Shown one piece after another: positions 63,357 to 64,000 of a stretch of DNA of 64,000 bases. This stretch comes from Tabrizicola sp. GTDB lineage: Bacteria; Pseudomonadota; Alphaproteobacteria; Rhodobacterales; Rhodobacteraceae. Both the position numbers and the translations under genes were made by a program. The stretch's first letter is position 1, and each line of letters begins with the position of its first letter. The stretch is taken from the NCBI GenBank assembly GCA_025458105.1, contig JALOTD010000001.1, positions 26,777-90,776 of the forward strand, written 5' to 3'. Below the pieces are notes generated by a model, which worked only from the letters and a program-made list of their open reading frames with translations, was not told where the DNA came from and did not search any database.

Positions 63357-64000
63357 ATGACAAAATGGGCCGAACTGCAACGCTTGTTCGACATGAACAA
63401 GGACCGGCATATTCTTGATCTCTTTGACGAAACCCGGGCGGCCGAGTTCTCGGTCATGAGCGACGGGACGCTGTTCGACTATTCCAAGACCAATATTGAC
63501 GCCGCAACCCGAACGGCCCTGATCCGGCTGGCCGAGGTCTCTGGCGTGGCCGAAAAGCGTGCCGCGATGTTCGGGGGCGCGAAGATCAACGATACCGAGG
63601 GGCGCGCTGTCCTGCATGTGGCGCTGCGGGCCGGGGACGACGAACGGATCGAGGTGGACGGCAAGGATGTCCTGCCCGAGGTTCGCCGCATCCGTGCCGC
63701 CTGTGGGACGTTTGCCCGCGATGTGCGGTCGGGGGCGTTCCAGGGGCAGGGCGGCAAGATCACCGATGTGGTGAACATCGGGATCGGCGGGTCGGACCTT
63801 GGGCCGGCGATGGCCTATCTGGCGCTTGCTCCTTTTGCCGACGGGCCGCGCTGCCACTTCGTGTCCAACGTGGACGGCGCGCACATTCACGACGTGCTGC
63901 AAGGCCTTGATCCGACGACAACTTTGGTGATCGTGGCATCGAAGACCTTCACAACCATCGAGACGATGACCAACGCCGACACCGCCAAGCGCTGGATGGG
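63357..64000 (+). CDS. pgi: Glucose-6-phosphate isomerase, N-terminal part
   Basis: ATG three bases after the pgl stop; the frame is open to the right edge. About 214 residues are visible: VVNIGIGGSDLGPAMAY is the PGI signature and VIVASKTFTTIETMTNA the phosphate-binding segment. The rest lies outside the window. It interconverts Glc-6-P and Fru-6-P. Confidence 0.95.
   Translation, partial: MTKWAELQRLFDMNKDRHILDLFDETRAAEFSVMSDGTLFDYSKTNIDAATRTALIRLAEVSGVAEKRAAMFGGAKINDTEGRAVLHVALRAGDDERIEVDGKDVLPEVRRIRAACGTFARDVRSGAFQGQGGKITDVVNIGIGGSDLGPAMAYLALAPFADGPRCHFVSNVDGAHIHDVLQGLDPTTTLVIVASKTFTTIETMTNADTAKRWM

Overview
The window is GC-rich alphaproteobacterial DNA. Gene content and order point to the Rhodobacteraceae (Rhodobacter/Gemmobacter/Tabrizicola-like): a reductive pyrimidine-degradation locus, a ScfR-type regulator, GapR, a complete glycogen operon, an MttB-family methyltransferase, a form II CO-dehydrogenase-type cluster and a zwf-pgl-pgi block. 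This assignment rests on gene families only; no database was searched.

Layout. (1) 1-12.4 kb: pyrimidine catabolism. The C-terminus of the dihydropyrimidine dehydrogenase Fe-S subunit, an SDR protein, two RutR-like TetR regulators, an M20-type beta-ureidopropionase/carbamoylase, a dihydropyrimidinase and an ABC importer (ATPase, two permeases, NMT1/THI5-type binding protein). Two 17-bp near-palindromes resembling RutR operators lie between the second TetR gene and the amidase gene. Two genes of unfamiliar composition are spliced into this operon. (2) 12.4-25 kb: core genes. An outer-membrane barrel; a regulatory cluster (XRE/ScfR, stand-alone receiver, small membrane protein, symporter-histidine kinase fusion); a SpoA-domain protein; a phosphatase-like protein; a DksA-like protein; a degenerate fatty-acid oxidation multifunctional protein; GapR; and an Fe3+-type ABC permease. 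(3) 25.085-39.793 kb: a 14.7-kb integrated element. (4) 39.9-64 kb: TfoX-C and HMA proteins, glgP-glgB-glgC-glgA-glgX-pgm, an MttB homologue, a phosphoesterase and a lipid kinase, a lytic transglycosylase, coxG-coxS-coxL-coxM, an HNH nuclease, zwf, pgl and the start of pgi.

The element is the most interesting part. Its tyrosine integrase has recombined inside the anticodon arm of a host tRNA-Thr(UGU) gene. The shared 13-bp core (TGATTTGTAATCA) lies at both ends, and the host gene is cut into a 5' half (25057-25097) and a 3' half (39781-39828), neither of which is restored. The element carries a complete tRNA-Thr(UGU) of different sequence (39075-39150) with its own promoter-like sequence, so it appears to bring a replacement for the gene it destroys. 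That tRNA has a different anticodon stem and therefore lacks the integration core. Immediately downstream is a small helical protein with an R-X4-H motif, as in HEPN ribonucleases. Other cargo: a BstXI-like HNH restriction endonuclease with a convergent beta-class methyltransferase, an AlpA/excisionase-like protein, a GIY-YIG (T5orf172) protein with a membrane tail, many tiny overlapping genes, and an intergenic region with three 34-bp repeats. No capsid, tail, terminase-large or conjugation gene was recognised, so it looks like a satellite or genomic island rather than a complete prophage.

Two genes outside the element look damaged by short deletions that shift frame: glgA (C-terminal end) and the mttB homologue (N-terminal end). 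In both cases the lost frame can still be read on the far side of the break. The reads should be checked before treating either as a real pseudogene.
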